Positions 40,968 to 50,556 of a DNA stretch of 64,000 bases are shown here, one piece after another; positions within the stretch are counted from its first letter, which is position 1, and each line of letters opens with the position of its first letter. The notes beneath the pieces are model-generated. The model made no database searches, was not told where the DNA came from, and saw nothing but the letters and a program-made list of their open reading frames with translations. The position numbers and the translations under genes are program-made. This DNA comes from Geobacteraceae bacterium GWC2_55_20 (GTDB lineage: Bacteria > Desulfobacterota > Desulfuromonadia > Geobacterales > Pseudopelobacteraceae). Location of the stretch: NCBI GenBank assembly GCA_001802125.1, contig MGZK01000149.1:1-64000 (forward strand), written 5' to 3'.

Positions 40968-43900
40968 TCATCTTGCAACATGGCTTCCTGACGGAAACCA
41001 ATCAGGATTCCTGCCGGACACAGCCATTAGAAACTTTTCAAGGCCCGCGATACACTGCCGGTCTTGATAAACCCTGTGTTTGCGAACGGACATTTTAGCA
41101 GAAATTTCGTCCCTCCATATCCTCTCGTTAGCCAGCCGCACCGCAATGGCAATATACTCTTCCGTGCTTGCTGCAATCGTTTCCTCAACCCCCATCATCC
41201 TTAGAATCGCATAACCATGCCGGCCTCGCATGAACGCACCTGGCATGGTAACAATCGGTTTGCTAAACGGAAGTGATTCAAATATTGTATTGCAACCCGA
41301 CCATTCGATGCTGTCAAGAAAGATGTCTGCCCGGGCATTGAGCGCCGAGAAACCGGCGCCATCAAGTTGCGGCACCAACAAGACATAATCAGCGAAGTTC
41401 ATTCCCTGGCTTTTAAAAGCCAGTTCAAGCCTCCGGACAAATTTCTCTGTCAGCTCGGAAATATGGTTGGAAATGAATACGAAACGGGCATTTTCAACAC
41501 TTCCGGCTATTGCTGGAAAAACAAAATCATATTTTGGCAAATACTTGAGAAGGTTCTGACAGCAGAGAAACATGACATCATGCGTTTCCAGGCCAGGTAT
41601 TTCAAGTTCCGGAACACCACAAGCACACAGCTCGCCAGGGTCATACCAGATGGATAAATTCGGAAGCGGAACCAGTTTTTCACTGTAGTGCCGCTCTCCA
41701 TCCGCCGGCTCCATCAGGTCACTGCTGATGAAATAGTCCACCGTCGGCATGCCGGTCGTTACCGGATGCCCCCATGATGTGCACTGTACAGGCGCCAGCC
41801 TCAATGCGGCCAATTTGAGCGTGGCGGCATCCATGCCGAGCCCCGGATAGATCAGCACATCAAGGTCCTGTTCATGGATTGCCACCGCGAGCGCTTCCGT
41901 ATCGCTACTCTCAAGGAAGGAATCAGCCAGCGAACGAGCCGATTCAGTCGTCATGTCACTGATTTCACCCGTATGGAAACAGTGAATTGAGAATAACCGC
42001 CGGTCAAGTTGCTCCAACCACCCACGGATTGGAATCTTCCAGTTGGAGTGGTTATGGAAATAATTCGATACGATGCCGATCTTTATTCTGTCGCCTGACG
42101 AGCGTTGTGACAGATGGCGAGATAATTGTGGGTACTTTGCAGCCATGACAGTGCAGATCCAGGAACCGTATTTTACCTGTAAGTCTTTTACGTTGCAGCC
42201 CAAATAGGGAAGGAAGAAAGGAGTCAGAGCTCCGATACCCTCAACGGCATTATTGATACGATCAGCAGAATCAAGTGCGGTATTATTGATAAGCCCATCA
42301 AGCTCTTCAGCGTAGGCGCATATCATGGCATCTGTTTCCGCTTGATTCATACATACCGTGAAGGATGACATACAGCACAACACCCGTGCATATACATGGG
42401 CAGGGTCCAACGCTACAGCACGCAGAAGATACGAGCGGGACTCCTGCCAACGCCCGATCTCCCTGGCGGCATGACCTGCCAGATAGTATCCGAAGGAGAC
42501 ATCAGCGACAATACCAAGAAAATGGCGCGCATGGTGGTAGGATTCTTCATAACGTTTCATTCGCAACAGGACATGCGACAATCTGAGCAGGGATTCCGGG
42601 TTATCGGGATTTTTGGACAAGGCCAGACGCAAGGTGTCGGCAGCAGCATCGAGCATGTTCAGCTTGACCTGCATTGCCCCTTTTTCAACCAGACTTTCAA
42701 CGCAGTCCAGTTTGGCAGGAAAAGTTGCACCCGCCCCGGCAGAACTGCATTTATCCTGCAATGAACCATCCTGTGTGGTTGTTACCGAAGATTGCAGCAG
42801 TTTGGTGAATTCGTTGAGAAGTCCCAGATATATCGCGGGATGGACACAATCTATAAACGGAGCTTTTTGACTACATGCAACGCCCTGATTCACGAGGACA
42901 TGATAGAGATTATGACCTGGTTTTACATAAAGGAATGTATTTTGTCGATAGCAGGGTTCAACCCTGTCATCGTTCCAGAAAGTGGGCCGAAAGAGGTCGA
43001 ACAGTGCATAACCGCGATCAAAAAACAGGTCGGCCCAGAAACTGTGAGGCTTGGTATTAATATGGTTGACTCCCGGTTGCCCTGTAAATGCAGCGCCAAA
43101 CAACACCACATCAGACAGGTTGGACAGCGATTCCACGAACGCATCAGAAGATTCGGGCTGCAGGTGTTCAGCAACCTCCAGGGAAATCGCCAAATCAAAA
43201 CGGCCGGTCAGCGGAAGTTTTTTCTCAAGATTTGCCGGGTAAAACTTGATACTTGAGTCAATCATGGCTTCTTGTGAATTCCAGTCACCATCGACACCAA
43301 CTACCCGTTTAACCCCGAAGTCGCGACAGGTGGCCAACCACGCGCCCCTTCCGCAACCAATATCTACTACGCTTTCCGGAACACCCCAGATTGAGAAGAG
43401 GTGATAAAGATATACCTGGGCCGATTTGAGGCTTCCAAAGACCTGGCTGTTGTAAAATTCTTGCCCATACATGCTGTCGTTCATGTCCGTTTTTCCGGCA
43501 TTGCAGCTAAGATTGAATTTATTATTGTTACAGGTCTGGTCAATAAGGCAGCCTTTATGCCGGAAATCAGGATCGGCAAAATATACCTCTTCGGTACATC
43601 CTCCCAGAAACCAGGCGACCTCGGAGTAAGTTGACATTGCTGTCAGCACAAGATGAGACGCCTTTGAAAGGACCAGTAACTCAACAATATCATCCAACAT
43701 TTCTTCAGGACTGTTTTCATGCCACGGCTTGGAAGGTCTCTGAAGTATTTTCTCCGAAGTAACAAGTTTTTTGTTCAGTGTCCTCAACAGGCTCTCTATG
43801 AACTGAGGATCATCACTGGTTACAAATAGTTCTTTATCCTGAAAACGGGAACAAACCTGGATAAAATCATCAAAATCGAACCACTTCTGTTTCCTCTCTG

Positions 43901-44375
43901 GTTCGTCAAACCAGGTACGTGCATGTACTCCAACATATGAATCCGGCATTTCTTGAATACGCGCATTGACACGATCCATGATTGTCTTACTGAAGCGAAT
44001 CTGCGCGAACTGTTTTCTGAGTATCGCAAGAATCGGTGGGGGAATCTTCAAGAATTCAAAATCAATGGTTTTGGCCTGGCTGTCTCCGGGAAAATCTATC
44101 CCCTTGTAGCCGGTAGAGCAATCGGAAAATCCTGAAGGGAGATAACCCAGAAGATCAATGGGTAACTCAAAACGCCACGTGTTGAGGACAGCAGAATCAC
44201 CCGGAATTTGGTCTGTTTCCCTGAACCTGTCTTGAAATATATCAGAATAACTCAAGCCGCAAAAGTTTTCAGGTGGCCAATAAACCTGATACTCGCTGTC
44301 AAGTAGAGACGCGCTGATCAGACATTTTAATCTGTTAGAAAAACCACTATTGGGATACACGATTAGTTGGCTCAT
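40968..44375 (-). CDS. Triple fusion: fucosyltransferase-like, methyltransferase, TPR/O-GlcNAc-transferase-like
   Basis: The protein has 1135 residues. Residues 1-290 start S-G-F-S-N-R-L-K and contain G-V-H-A-R-T-W-F-D, resembling the NodZ/alpha-1,6-fucosyltransferase fold that uses GDP-sugars. Residues 305-485 are a class I methyltransferase with V-D-I-G-C-G-R-G-A-W and S-L-E-V-A-E-H-L. TPR helices occupy about 560-660. Residues 762-1120 resemble the C-terminal catalytic part of O-GlcNAc transferase/SPINDLY (I-G-I-V-S-N-Y-F-H-N-H, S-W-G-H-P, D-S-I-E-W-S-G-C-N-T). One polypeptide could glycosylate a protein, extend and methylate the sugar. The donor and acceptor are unknown. The frame is continuous with no sign of frameshift. 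Confidence 0.78.
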   Translation of the reverse strand: MSQLIVYPNSGFSNRLKCLISASLLDSEYQVYWPPENFCGLSYSDIFQDRFRETDQIPGDSAVLNTWRFELPIDLLGYLPSGFSDCSTGYKGIDFPGDSQAKTIDFEFLKIPPPILAILRKQFAQIRFSKTIMDRVNARIQEMPDSYVGVHARTWFDEPERKQKWFDFDDFIQVCSRFQDKELFVTSDDPQFIESLLRTLNKKLVTSEKILQRPSKPWHENSPEEMLDDIVELLVLSKASHLVLTAMSTYSEVAWFLGGCTEEVYFADPDFRHKGCLIDQTCNNNKFNLSCNAGKTDMNDSMYGQEFYNSQVFGSLKSAQVYLYHLFSIWGVPESVVDIGCGRGAWLATCRDFGVKRVVGVDGDWNSQEAMIDSSIKFYPANLEKKLPLTGRFDLAISLEVAEHLQPESSDAFVESLSNLSDVVLFGAAFTGQPGVNHINTKPHSFWADLFFDRGYALFDLFRPTFWNDDRVEPCYRQNTFLYVKPGHNLYHVLVNQGVACSQKAPFIDCVHPAIYLGLLNEFTKLLQSSVTTTQDGSLQDKCSSAGAGATFPAKLDCVESLVEKGAMQVKLNMLDAAADTLRLALSKNPDNPESLLRLSHVLLRMKRYEESYHHARHFLGIVADVSFGYYLAGHAAREIGRWQESRSYLLRAVALDPAHVYARVLCCMSSFTVCMNQAETDAMICAYAEELDGLINNTALDSADRINNAVEGIGALTPFFLPYLGCNVKDLQVKYGSWICTVMAAKYPQLSRHLSQRSSGDRIKIGIVSNYFHNHSNWKIPIRGWLEQLDRRLFSIHCFHTGEISDMTTESARSLADSFLESSDTEALAVAIHEQDLDVLIYPGLGMDAATLKLAALRLAPVQCTSWGHPVTTGMPTVDYFISSDLMEPADGERHYSEKLVPLPNLSIWYDPGELCACGVPELEIPGLETHDVMFLCCQNLLKYLPKYDFVFPAIAGSVENARFVFISNHISELTEKFVRRLELAFKSQGMNFADYVLLVPQLDGAGFSALNARADIFLDSIEWSGCNTIFESLPFSKPIVTMPGAFMRGRHGYAILRMMGVEETIAASTEEYIAIAVRLANERIWRDEISAKMSVRKHRVYQDRQCIAGLEKFLMAVSGRNPDWFPSGSHVAR

Positions 44376-44416
44376 TTAATTAATGTAAAACCTCCCAAAT
44401 CAGGCTTGATATTCCA

Positions 44417-45778
44417 CTATAAAAATGTCTGGAAATGTTCCACCAGTTTTTTGCATGAGTAGCGATCTAAATAGAATCGGTGCCCCAGCGAACAGACCTT
44501 TTGTGCCGTTTTTGGATGCGATCCAAGAAATTCAATGATTGTATCAAGCTCGTCAGTGTCAGAAAACTCCAGAAAATGCTCTCCCTCGACAAAATATCGA
44601 TTAAACGCGGGGCAATTTTCCTGAATAAGCAACCTGTTCAAGCTGATTACTTCCAGAGACCGCCCGGTAACTATGCGTGACCCATCTGTTCGAGTTGTCA
44701 GGTTGATTGCCGCATGAGTAGCAGCAACCACTTGGGCATACATCTGCTGAGAAGAGGCCGGGTCAAGTCCGTCATCTATCTCCGGATTAGTTATCTTAAT
44801 TTTTAAAGGCAAATTGCGGTGAATGATTTCGAGGAGCCAGTAAATTCTGTTAAGATTGTAACTCTGAACCGCGCCGGTAAAATTAAATGTGCAGCTGTTC
44901 CAGTCTAGGGGAGCCGTAATTATCTTCTCCAGGTGGTCGAACCCCCCGAAATTGGGAAAAAGAATGCTTCGTCCCTTGAAAACCGGCTCATCAATCAGGC
45001 GCCAGTCAGCTGTAAACCCCCAGATATAATCTATATGGCTTGATATAGCCCGCAACATGTCGTCAAATCGACCTGCCCACACGTCAGCATCAAATAGAAT
45101 TATTTTACGGAAAGAACGCCTTAAGAGCGAAAGAATATTGCAGATATCTTCCACCTCCAACAGTTGGAAGGCAAAAACATCAATTAAAGCAAAGTCCTTT
45201 ATATTGACGGATGAATACCCTCTTACATCCGTAACAGGAAAAATCGAAACCGCCCATCCTTGAGAAATAAGGGCCTTTTTAATGCGATACCCGATCTCAG
45301 ACTTTCTGGAATTCGGCCCTAAAGTAAATTCACCGGTGAAAATTGCGCCACTCACAGATGAACTGATATCATGTGAATAATCCAGCTTGATCAGGGTGGG
45401 AGGCGAAAAAGGTTCTTTGAATTGTTTATGTGCCAGCAGTGCCCCGGGGCAAATTGCAGTCAGGAGATGCTTGAGTGAGTTGGCATTGTAATGACCTACC
45501 AAGCCATGTTCATAGAATTTACTGAAAAGAATGAGTACGAGTAATAAAGAATCTTCATCCGTAATTTCGCTGAAATCCAATTTGTCAGCCAACTGAATGC
45601 ATTCGTCAAACTTTCCTGTAGTAAACAGCGCGCCAAGGCTCATCAGCTTGGTGGCAGTGTCGGCTTTTTTAATATTTTCGATATTGACGGAAGAAGACAG
45701 TATTTCGGCTATACGTGGGCGGGATACGGTGAATAGAAGGTTATTGATATAGTGATTTATTATGTCTATGTTTGGCAT
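44417..45778 (-). CDS. Probable glycosyltransferase (CgeB/GT1-like C-terminus)
   Basis: The protein has 453 residues. The first 110 residues are helical with TPR-like character. The rest has the layout of a GT-B glycosyltransferase: G-Y-R-I-K-K-A-L near 165, D-A-D-V-W-A-G mid-chain, and a C-lobe with S-R-I-V-T-G-R-S-L-E-V, L-L-I-Q-E and F-S-D-T-D-E-L as in CgeB-like enzymes. The sugar and acceptor are not predictable. The start has no clear ribosome-binding site, so the true start could be internal. The 118 bases before the next gene hold nothing recognised. Confidence 0.65.
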   Translation of the reverse strand: MPNIDIINHYINNLLFTVSRPRIAEILSSSVNIENIKKADTATKLMSLGALFTTGKFDECIQLADKLDFSEITDEDSLLLVLILFSKFYEHGLVGHYNANSLKHLLTAICPGALLAHKQFKEPFSPPTLIKLDYSHDISSSVSGAIFTGEFTLGPNSRKSEIGYRIKKALISQGWAVSIFPVTDVRGYSSVNIKDFALIDVFAFQLLEVEDICNILSLLRRSFRKIILFDADVWAGRFDDMLRAISSHIDYIWGFTADWRLIDEPVFKGRSILFPNFGGFDHLEKIITAPLDWNSCTFNFTGAVQSYNLNRIYWLLEIIHRNLPLKIKITNPEIDDGLDPASSQQMYAQVVAATHAAINLTTRTDGSRIVTGRSLEVISLNRLLIQENCPAFNRYFVEGEHFLEFSDTDELDTIIEFLGSHPKTAQKVCSLGHRFYLDRYSCKKLVEHFQTFL

Positions 45779-45896
45779 GCAGGCTCAGTCTTCCGATATG
45801 GAGTTTCGAATTTGTATTGCGCCTACATTTTGTTCGGCGTCTTTGTCATATCTATCCCGCAACGAACCTCGCACTGCCATCCTTGTTCAGGCCAGG

Positions 45897-46547
45897 CTAC
45901 CGGGCATAGATGTCTCCCCAAAGGTTCGTATCAGTCGCCTGCATCAAAGCCCTTAAAAGCTCATAATAAGGAACCCATTCCGCCCAATGGAACACAGAAT
46001 CATCCCCGACTGAAACATTGAATTGCCGATACCCCAAACGTATCAGCATCTCAATTACTTCCATGGAATGCTCAATGAATTCGAAGGTGAACTCGAAAGA
46101 TACCAAACCAATTTTGGAAGAGAGCCCTTTAATTACTTCACGCTCAAAACCTTCCACATCTATCTTGCAATAACGCGGTACTCCAAATTCGGAGATAAGA
46201 TCATCAAGCGTCGTAATGGGTACTTCAACCTGCTGGTCCCATAGCGTATTTTTGAATCGCCCGACTTTCCAGTGCTCTGCAAACGTACTCAGGATGTCAT
46301 ATTCCGAGGAGATGTTCATAATGGAGCGACCACGGATTGCCCCGACACCTTTTTCAACTACAGTGACCTGTTTATTGTCAATAAAATGCTGACGTAAAGC
46401 TGCGGCCAGTTGTGGTTGCGGTTCAATACACACGACACGTGCTCCGACACGTAGAAAATCCTGGGCTATAGCACCCCTATTGGCCCCGACGTCAAAAACC
46501 ATATCTCCCGGAGCAATTGAATTTAGTATGGAGTGCTGTGTCGCCAT
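45897..46547 (-). CDS. FkbM-family methyltransferase
   Basis: The protein has 216 residues. The SAM motif V-F-D-V-G-A-N-R-G lies at 17-25, I-E-P-Q-P follows, and the FkbM hallmark K-I-D-V-E-G-F-E is near 133-140. These enzymes O-methylate sugars or small molecules; with glycosyltransferases on both sides a sugar hydroxyl is the likely target. AAAGGA lies before the ATG. The gap upstream (46548-46687) is AT-rich with no assigned feature. Confidence 0.88.
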   Translation of the reverse strand: MATQHSILNSIAPGDMVFDVGANRGAIAQDFLRVGARVVCIEPQPQLAAALRQHFIDNKQVTVVEKGVGAIRGRSIMNISSEYDILSTFAEHWKVGRFKNTLWDQQVEVPITTLDDLISEFGVPRYCKIDVEGFEREVIKGLSSKIGLVSFEFTFEFIEHSMEVIEMLIRLGYRQFNVSVGDDSVFHWAEWVPYYELLRALMQATDTNLWGDIYAR

Positions 46548-46687
46548 AATGATTCCTTTCAGCCTGATTGTAGAAATTTTGGCCTCTGTACCGACAATCT
46601 CTCGTTCCGACGATTCGGCATGTTGAGTTTGCTCCGACCCTTAACACGATACAATCAAGGATTTAGCACCGTATAATTAAATATTTA

Positions 46688-48550
46688 TTAATTTATCATT
46701 ATACGTTGCGGTACATAATGATGAATAAAGTCACGTAATACTGCCGCTTGCTCGGGCATTCCATCAGTTTCTGCAATCTCAATTTGTAACAAGAGTTTTC
46801 CCCACCCAGCGTCGGAATCAGCAAGAGCCTCAAATGCGCGTAACGCTCGTTGCCTGTTTGGATCTGTAACAAATATATTGTAAAGCTCGTCTGCCAATTT
46901 CAAATCATCAATACTTACAGGTTTTCCGATGCGTTCCGAAATCCATTCTGCATAATCGCTCTTACTAAAACCTATCACGTAATAATGAAAAGGCATAAAT
47001 ACCGTTGTATTGAAAGCTTCAGACGAAAGCACACCGCTACGAATGCAGGTACTTAATGGAGTATTACCACAAGAAAAAAGAGATTTCACCAAGTAGTCGA
47101 AACTTGTGGTGTGACAACCAACGAATATGAAATTGCGCGGCAAGTGTCTTTTTTCAATCAACTGTTTTTCGTCTCTGGCAAGTTTAATAATTTCGGCTGA
47201 TATAGCTCTTGCGAATACCTCATTCTCCTTACATTTTGCTGGAATGTTCAACCCATCTAACTGGCGGAATGATAAGTTTTTCATCGAGAAGTCAACCACA
47301 AATGCATCCGATTGTGAAAAATTATTATTGGAGTTATCCGCCTGACAGATCGAAGGCTGTTCATTTGTTGCGCAATTTTTCATCCACTGAAGGATTGGTA
47401 CATGATAATTGATACAGCCGGTATGGTTAAGCATGGATCTATAAGAAACAAGCATCTTTAACAAGTTAGCATTGTTTCCTAAATACCCTACACTGGAAGA
47501 GGGGGGAAGATTTGCTACAATATCAGCCAAATAGGGAAAAACGTGGAAGTCATCATAGTAGAGATTCGTGTCGATATAGTTGCACCCAACAACACTATTT
47601 GCAATAGGCGCGTCCATGCCGGGTAATATTTTTTCCAACGCTTGCGAAATTCGTAATTCATGGTTTTTATCAAGACGAATCTCTTCAATGATTTCTGAGA
47701 CCATTCCCCATGAATCTGCCTGATCTGTGCAGTAGGGGGTGGTAACGTTTTCGACGAACTCCTTGTTGTCATTCGTCACTGAAGCTCCTGCGCTGTGGTT
47801 GCGAGTATGATCGCAGTGGAACGCATAGATTTTATCGAGTATTGTGTTTGGTTGTCCGCTCAAAAGCCACATTCTTTTGCATAAATTAGTGTCAACATGA
47901 GCCCACATCGCCATTTTTTCATCCATACCATGTATCTGAAATAGCTGACTCCGTAAGGAAAGCTGGAAATCTCCCTGTTGATCAAATAAAGCTTCCTTTG
48001 AAGAAGTGACAATTTCATTAAGGTGCAATCGAAGACCCCAGTGACTGAACGACCTGATGATTTCCAAGGGATCCGTGCGGTTTACTGATTCCCATAATGA
48101 CTCCGGCACTTCGAACCGCGGCAACTCATAAAAACCGTCCTGAAGTTCACTGGCAATTCGTGAGAGAGTGTTACCCTCCTCAAGTGGCGCAAACACCATG
48201 TCGGTGTTGGTGTTGAGAATCCAGCGATTATTGGGGTTTGACCTGCGGATAGCGACATTCCTGCACAGAGATTCCTGCACTTTGAATTTGGAGTCATTGC
48301 CACAATGCCTGCTGTATTGTTCCGGTCTCAGGCGCAGCACTCGCAGTATTTGTTTTGCAGCAGGTGTTAATGTGTCTGAAATGGATTCAGGAAACGTGGG
48401 AATGTCGTTGGGAGTGTTACAGTCTACGAAAATTATCTCGTCATCTTTGTCATCAAGTACTTCAGCAATACAGTTGATACTTATGGCTGCTCGTTTTGGT
48501 AAATTGTATCCATGAGAATCGTTACGGCCATATACAACTACTGAAATCAT
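46688..48550 (-). CDS. GT2-like putative glycosyltransferase, large and atypical
   Basis: The protein has 620 residues. The N-terminal 250 residues look like a GT-A fold (M-I-S-V-V-V-Y-G-R-N-D, a D-C-N-T strand, and N-T-N-T-D-M-V-F where the metal-binding acidic motif is expected). Between residues 240 and 265 there is a H-C-D-H-T-R segment that may be a second metal or catalytic site. The C-terminal 350 residues, including a switch to N-F-I-F-V-G-C-H, are not recognised. GGAA precedes the ATG. Sugar donor and acceptor unknown. Confidence 0.6.
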   Translation of the reverse strand: MISVVVYGRNDSHGYNLPKRAAISINCIAEVLDDKDDEIIFVDCNTPNDIPTFPESISDTLTPAAKQILRVLRLRPEQYSRHCGNDSKFKVQESLCRNVAIRRSNPNNRWILNTNTDMVFAPLEEGNTLSRIASELQDGFYELPRFEVPESLWESVNRTDPLEIIRSFSHWGLRLHLNEIVTSSKEALFDQQGDFQLSLRSQLFQIHGMDEKMAMWAHVDTNLCKRMWLLSGQPNTILDKIYAFHCDHTRNHSAGASVTNDNKEFVENVTTPYCTDQADSWGMVSEIIEEIRLDKNHELRISQALEKILPGMDAPIANSVVGCNYIDTNLYYDDFHVFPYLADIVANLPPSSSVGYLGNNANLLKMLVSYRSMLNHTGCINYHVPILQWMKNCATNEQPSICQADNSNNNFSQSDAFVVDFSMKNLSFRQLDGLNIPAKCKENEVFARAISAEIIKLARDEKQLIEKRHLPRNFIFVGCHTTSFDYLVKSLFSCGNTPLSTCIRSGVLSSEAFNTTVFMPFHYYVIGFSKSDYAEWISERIGKPVSIDDLKLADELYNIFVTDPNRQRALRAFEALADSDAGWGKLLLQIEIAETDGMPEQAAVLRDFIHHYVPQRIMIN

Positions 48551-48562
48551 ATAATTCCATTT

Positions 48563-49783
48563 CTAACGGATGTTATTATTTATTAACGCAATGTCCATTA
48601 TTTGCTCTGCAATTTGAAGATCCTGTGACTTGAGTAAGCTGTCAATAGCAACCAACAGGGGCTGCATAGTTAGATCCAGGTTAAGATTACGCCTAAAAAA
48701 ATCCTGACAGTTATTTCCTAATCTATGGAGACCGGTTTTATCCAGAGAGCCAAGTATAGCTCCAATATGTCCAAAATCATCGAAGACTTTGCCCAGTTCA
48801 AAACGCTTGACATACTCACTCATCTCACCTATTTCGTTAATAAGTATTGGCAGGCCATGTTGTAAATACGATGCAATTTTACCAGAGGCCATGCCAATAT
48901 TCACGAGATTGCGGCAATCCAAAAAGCAAGGACTGTGCATTTGTGGAATGTAGCAGGCAATACCCAAATCGGCTGAGTCCAGCAAAAGGTGAAGATCATT
49001 AAGGTCCAGCGATGGGTACGGAGAAAGATAGACATTCTTTCTGGTTTTTATTCTCTCTGCGATGCTGCTCAAAACATAACCATAACGCTGATGCAGAATC
49101 ATAACCCACGAATCATCCCACGCATCCGTGCTTTCAAACAGTTCTTCAAAACCGGCCCACTTGGCATTCACCTCTCCCATATAAACTGCAATCTTTTTTT
49201 CTCTGTCCAACTTAAGAGCTTCATGCAAAATATTGGATCGTTTTCTCGGAATCAAAGAGCGCCCTGCAACAGGAATATCAAATATTTTTTCACTATCAAT
49301 GTGATTCTCGGCAGCAAGGTGTCCGGATCGCAACCTGTCTTGGCATATGGCAAATGAAACGTCACGGCATGCCAATATCTCAGGGATCTTAAACTCCTGT
49401 CCGGTCTCAATTGCAAAATAGATCTCATATGAAATAAGTCCGTACGGCACATTAATCAGGCAGGCAATTTCACTGGCCTCGATTATCCCCCGGTCAACTC
49501 CTATAACAAGGTCATACTGTTCGAAATTGCTTTTCAAACCTTCCAACGCTTCCTTTGACAGCTCAATTTCAGGAATAAAAATCACCGCAGTATCATTCGG
49601 ATCGTGTATTGAAGTTGTGATGAGTTGTGATTCTGGACAGGGCGCCACCTGTTTGATATTCGTACGTTTACGAGAGTAAATATCAACAACATATCCATTC
49701 TCGCAAAGGATCTCGACGATACCAGTCAAGTTGGGGTTATTGTTCAAATTCCCTTCAGGATGGATGATCAATATCTTCGGCAT
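48563..49783 (-). CDS. Glycosyltransferase, GT-B type (GT4-like)
   Basis: The protein has 406 residues. It opens with K-I-L-I-I-H-P-E-G-N and a glycine-rich loop after it, has a central Rossmann repeat (K-K-I-A-V-Y-M-G-E), and a C-lobe with G-M-A-S-G-K-I-A-S-Y-L-Q-H-G-L-P as in GT4-family donors' binding region. It is soluble, with an acceptor not predictable. Its ATG shares a base with the stop of the methyltransferase gene upstream (TGATG), so they are coupled. Confidence 0.75.
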   Translation of the reverse strand: MPKILIIHPEGNLNNNPNLTGIVEILCENGYVVDIYSRKRTNIKQVAPCPESQLITTSIHDPNDTAVIFIPEIELSKEALEGLKSNFEQYDLVIGVDRGIIEASEIACLINVPYGLISYEIYFAIETGQEFKIPEILACRDVSFAICQDRLRSGHLAAENHIDSEKIFDIPVAGRSLIPRKRSNILHEALKLDREKKIAVYMGEVNAKWAGFEELFESTDAWDDSWVMILHQRYGYVLSSIAERIKTRKNVYLSPYPSLDLNDLHLLLDSADLGIACYIPQMHSPCFLDCRNLVNIGMASGKIASYLQHGLPILINEIGEMSEYVKRFELGKVFDDFGHIGAILGSLDKTGLHRLGNNCQDFFRRNLNLDLTMQPLLVAIDSLLKSQDLQIAEQIMDIALINNNIR

Positions 49784-50556
49784 CAGATGAAGTCTCCGGC
49801 TTCAAGCTTGCGGCAGACAAAGACGGCACTCCAGGATGCAAAACCAAGGGGTTTGCCGGTCAGCCATTCTTCATTCGACAGGAGTTCAAAACCTGAATTG
49901 AGCAACATCTGACGGACCTCCGGCAGAAACAGGTAGCGCATACGGTGTGTTTCCCGGACTTCATGAAGATCCTCGGTACGCTTATCCCTGATGAAGACCA
50001 GATAGTTTACATCCACCAAATTCTCGTTGGGATGCATGACGGGCCGGGCGATGCGGGTCACACTGATATTTTCGTCCTCCAACTCTTTCAAGCGCATGGC
50101 CGGCCGGTCCGTCAAGACACCCGGACCATACCAGCAGTCGAAAATGAACGTCCCGCCAGGCTTCAGATGGTAACAGGCAGACGTAAAAGCCGCCTCCAAA
50201 TCTTCGTTGGTCTGCTGATAGCTCATAACGTGAAATAGTGAGATAACGACATCGAACATTTTCCCTAGCCTGATTGAACGCACATCTCCGTTATGGTAAT
50301 CAAGGGCAGTGTTTGCTCCCGCCGAATCTCGTGCAGCTCTTAGCATCTCCTCCGAAAGATCAACCCCGGTAACAACAAACCCCTGCTCCGCCAAGCAGCG
50401 GTCATGTCGGCCTGATCCGCACCCCAGGTTCAAGACCGTTCGTGCGGCCGGACAGTGCGACTGAATCAACCGGTTGATATAGTTAGACTCTCCGGCATAG
50501 TCCTTGTCGCTATAGAGCAGGTCATAATAGCGGGCATACTCGTTAAACACACTCAT
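49783..50556 (-). CDS. Class I SAM-dependent methyltransferase
   Basis: The protein has 257 residues with V-L-N-L-G-C-G-S-G-R-H-D as motif I, G-V-D-L-S-E-E-M-L at the end of strand 2, and Y-H-N-G-D-V-R. It is a small-molecule or sugar methyltransferase. The ATG at 50556 has AAGGAG eight bases upstream and overlaps the aminotransferase stop by four bases; an in-frame GTG three codons earlier lies on the ribosome-binding site. Confidence 0.88.
   Translation of the reverse strand: MSVFNEYARYYDLLYSDKDYAGESNYINRLIQSHCPAARTVLNLGCGSGRHDRCLAEQGFVVTGVDLSEEMLRAARDSAGANTALDYHNGDVRSIRLGKMFDVVISLFHVMSYQQTNEDLEAAFTSACYHLKPGGTFIFDCWYGPGVLTDRPAMRLKELEDENISVTRIARPVMHPNENLVDVNYLVFIRDKRTEDLHEVRETHRMRYLFLPEVRQMLLNSGFELLSNEEWLTGKPLGFASWSAVFVCRKLEAGDFI

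Noticed and set aside
45762-45956. 64-residue plus-strand frame with a nucleotidyltransferase-like piece (A-I-L-V-Q-A-R-L)
   Set aside because: Too short and overlapping two minus-strand genes; the resemblance to sugar nucleotidyltransferase starts is only eight residues.
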